Assembly (NCBI GenBank): GCA_024277475.1
Contig: JAJRVC010000348.1
Span: forward strand, 1 to 8,656
Origin: Deltaproteobacteria bacterium
GTDB taxonomy: Bacteria; Desulfobacterota; Desulfobacteria; Desulfobacterales; JAFDCJ01
Length of the DNA: 8,656 nt
Reading direction: 5' to 3'
Part shown: positions 7,100 to 8,656 of the stretch, one piece after another
Layout: each line of letters starts with the position of its first letter
Numbering within the stretch: the first letter of the stretch is position 1
Position numbers and translations under genes: made by a program
The notes under the pieces: model-generated
The model's database searches: none
The model's input: the letters and a program-made list of their open reading frames with translations, nothing else
What the model was told of the DNA's origin: nothing

Positions 7100-7180
7100 G
7101 GCATGTGGCCAAATTGGGCAAATTTTAGTTATTAACTGTTTGACGATGTCTGAACCCGCAACCCGAACAAGGAGCGAATA

Positions 7181-8431
7181 ATGAAAGATGTGGTAATTGT
7201 TTCAGCCTGCAGAACCGCCATCGGAACCTTCGGTGGAAGCCTGCGCGACAGTCACGCAGCCACCATCGCCGCTGTGACCATGAAAGAAGCCTTGCAAAGG
7301 GCCGGCATTGATCCATCGTTTATCGACGATGTCCGCTACGGATGTTGCATGGAACCGGTTGATTCTCTTAACGTTGCCCGTATCGGCGCCCTGCTCGCCG
7401 GTATTCCGGATACCGTCACCGCCGTCACCATCAACCGGGTCTGTATTTCCGCCATGGAAGCCGTCATCTCCGGTATGGCCATGATCCAGGCGGACATGGC
7501 GGATGTTATTCTGGCCGGCGGCGTCGAGCACATGTCCGGGGTACCCTATTCCGTGGCAGCTGCCAGATGGGGCTGCCGACTCCAGGACCATGAATTTGTC
7601 GATAACATCATCCGAGGGCTCCATTGCGGCTCCCACGTCATACCGCACCCGGAAGACGGCCCGGTGGATGCCGAAAAGCCTCCTCTGAGCTATTTCAAAG
7701 GCAAGCCCTATATCATGGGGCACACCACGGAGTTCATCGCGCAACACCTGGATATCAGCAGGGAAGAGATGGACCGTGTTGCGTTGAGAAGCCATAACAA
7801 CGTCGAAAGAGCAACTAACGACGGTTCGTTTGAAGAAGAAATTGTTGCCATGGAAATCCCCCAACGCAAAGGCAACCCGATCATTTTTAATAAAGATGAG
7901 CATTTCAGGCCGGGCATGACCCTTGAGAAACTCAGCAAACTGCCGCCGGCCTTTGTACCCAAGATCGGTAAAGTAACGGCGGGAAACTCAAGCGGCATTA
8001 ACGACGGGTCCGCTGCTTTGGTGATTATGTCGGCCGACAAAGCAAAGGAATTGGGCACCGAACCCATTGCAAAGATAAAAGCCGTGGGCAGAGGCGCATG
8101 CCATCCGTCCATTATGGGCTTATCACCGGTTCCGGCAGTCCATCACTTGTTGGCCGGAAGTGGTCTGAAACTAGAAGATTTCGAGTTAATTGAAGTCAAT
8201 GAAGCCTTTGCAGGCCAATACCTGGGCTGCGAAAAAGAACTCGGGTTGAACCGTGAGATTACCAATATCAACGGATCCGGTATCGGCCTGGGCCATCCGG
8301 TGGGCGCTACCGGTGCCCGCCTTATGGTCACACTGCTGTATGCCATGAAAAAACGAGGGGACACACTGGGTCTGGCTACACTTTGCGGCGGGGGTGGAGT
8401 TTCGATGGCCTGTGCGATAGAGATGGTTTAA
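7181..8431 (+). CDS. thiolase (acetyl-CoA acetyltransferase family)
   Basis: The 416-residue protein has the complete thiolase fold and catalytic set: the nucleophile C88 in NRVCISAMEA, NEAFA at 340-344, the general-base histidine H372 in GLGHPVGATGAR, and the second catalytic cysteine C402 in LCGGGGVSMA. Thiolases split 3-oxoacyl-CoA with CoA into acetyl-CoA and a shortened acyl-CoA, or run the reverse condensation, in the cytoplasm. The middle of the protein (CGSHVIPHPEDGPVD, then KGKPYIMGHTTEFIA) is a long loop region. AAGGAG at 7169-7174 ends 6 bases before the ATG. Two departures stand out: the nucleophile is followed by Ile-Ser-Ala instead of the common (Gly/Ser)-Ser-Gly, and GSGIGLGHP replaces GGAIALGHP. 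Family membership is certain; chain-length preference and direction are not. With no 3-hydroxyacyl-CoA dehydrogenase or hydratase nearby, it may serve the ligase product directly, for instance acetoacetyl-CoA. Confidence 0.93.
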   Translation: MKDVVIVSACRTAIGTFGGSLRDSHAATIAAVTMKEALQRAGIDPSFIDDVRYGCCMEPVDSLNVARIGALLAGIPDTVTAVTINRVCISAMEAVISGMAMIQADMADVILAGGVEHMSGVPYSVAAARWGCRLQDHEFVDNIIRGLHCGSHVIPHPEDGPVDAEKPPLSYFKGKPYIMGHTTEFIAQHLDISREEMDRVALRSHNNVERATNDGSFEEEIVAMEIPQRKGNPIIFNKDEHFRPGMTLEKLSKLPPAFVPKIGKVTAGNSSGINDGSAALVIMSADKAKELGTEPIAKIKAVGRGACHPSIMGLSPVPAVHHLLAGSGLKLEDFELIEVNEAFAGQYLGCEKELGLNREITNINGSGIGLGHPVGATGARLMVTLLYAMKKRGDTLGLATLCGGGGVSMACAIEMV

Positions 8432-8454
8432 TTAAATAAGGAAACGCAACAGCA

Positions 8455-8482
8455 GTTATTCGTTATTAGTTATTAATTATTA
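8455..8482. repeat. four tandem copies of a 7-base unit (GTTATTA)
   Basis: GTTATTC, GTTATTA, GTTATTA and ATTATTA follow each other without gaps 23 bases after the thiolase stop codon. The two middle copies are identical and the outer ones each differ by one base. The array is very A+T-rich compared with the genes around it. Confidence 0.75.
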
Positions 8483-8517
8483 GAAACGATATAGTCCCTA
8501 CCATATTACCAGTAGAT

Positions 8518-8555
8518 AGTGCCCGTCCACGAAGCCTTTTTTATCCATGGGCACT
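8518..8555. repeat. inverted repeat with a 20-base centre
   Basis: AGTGCCC at 8518-8524 is the exact reverse complement of GGGCACT at 8549-8555, and two more inner positions (one G-T, one T-A) extend the arm to nine. The centre contains six T at 8537-8542. There is no T-run after the second arm, so this is not a normal terminator. Confidence 0.55.
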
Positions 8556-8612
8556 GGCGTAAGTTTCCAATTCAGAAATGAGCAATTTTTTCTCTGAGCA
8601 AGGCCGCACAAG

Positions 8613-8656
8613 GGTTTACGTTGAGACGTACTTTTCGTACTTCGCAGACGTAAACC
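8613..8656. repeat. inverted repeat ending at the window edge
   Basis: GGTTTACGT at 8613-8621 is the exact reverse complement of ACGTAAACC at 8648-8656. Inside, GTAC at 8628-8631 and 8637-8640 can form an inner stem, and there are short direct repeats: CGTACTT at 8627-8633 and 8636-8642, and AGACGTA at 8624-8630 and 8646-8652. The element may continue beyond the window. It has the look of a dispersed, hairpin-forming repeat, but only one copy can be seen here. Confidence 0.6.

Noticed and set aside
7100..7125. Sigma-54-type promoter resembling TGGCA...GC (TGGCCAAATTGGGCA)
   Set aside because: The distance between the GG and GC elements is 9 bases instead of the required 10, and the earlier TGGCAT has no GC at the right place.
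8613..8656. Integron attC site
   Set aside because: The arms GGTTTACGT/ACGTAAACC do not fit the GTTRRRY and RYYYAAC core sites, and no integrase or gene cassette is visible.
8455..8656. CRISPR array
   Set aside because: Repeat units are 7 bases long and adjacent, with no spacers, and the inverted repeats differ from one another.

Overview
The window holds eight protein-coding genes, all on the + strand, filling most of its length; the first is cut by the left edge. By eye the base composition is near 50% G+C, with strong purine-rich ribosome binding sites. A ferredoxin-type 2-oxoacid oxidoreductase beside an acyl-CoA ligase, a thiolase and a tripartite tricarboxylate (TTT) transporter suggests an anaerobic or facultatively anaerobic bacterium that lives on organic acids. 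A sulfate-reducing or related Desulfobacterota lineage is my best guess. That is inference from gene content, since there is no rRNA or other taxonomic marker here.

Layout. (1) Positions 2-1996: the end of the alpha subunit, then complete beta and gamma subunits of a 2-oxoacid:ferredoxin oxidoreductase (Kor/Vor type), separated by 1 nt or overlapping, so clearly one operon. (2) 2099-3664: a class I adenylate-forming acyl-CoA ligase of the CaiC-like group, whose start is corrected by its ribosome binding site. (3) 3736-6800: a complete TTT uptake system in the order tctA-tctB-tctC (large permease, small membrane subunit, secreted binding protein), followed by a hairpin at 6810-6838 that probably ends the transcript. 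(4) 6839-7180: a 340-base gap with no convincing gene, holding a good sigma-70-like promoter just before the next gene. (5) 7181-8431: a thiolase. (6) 8432-8656: a non-coding-looking tail with a 7-base tandem repeat and two inverted repeats, the second ending exactly at the window edge.

Taken together the genes read as a small catabolic module. The TctC-TctBA system would bring in a carboxylic acid, the ligase would turn it into a CoA thioester at the cost of ATP, and the thiolase could cleave a 3-oxoacyl-CoA to acetyl-CoA. The oxidoreductase would convert a 2-oxoacid to an acyl-CoA and reduced ferredoxin, or run in reverse. The substrate cannot be read from the sequence, and no transcriptional regulator lies in the window. 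I found no previously undescribed system. The least explained parts are the repeat-rich tail, the 340-base gap, a tiny hydrophobic reading frame in front of tctC, and the unusual thiolase nucleophile motif.
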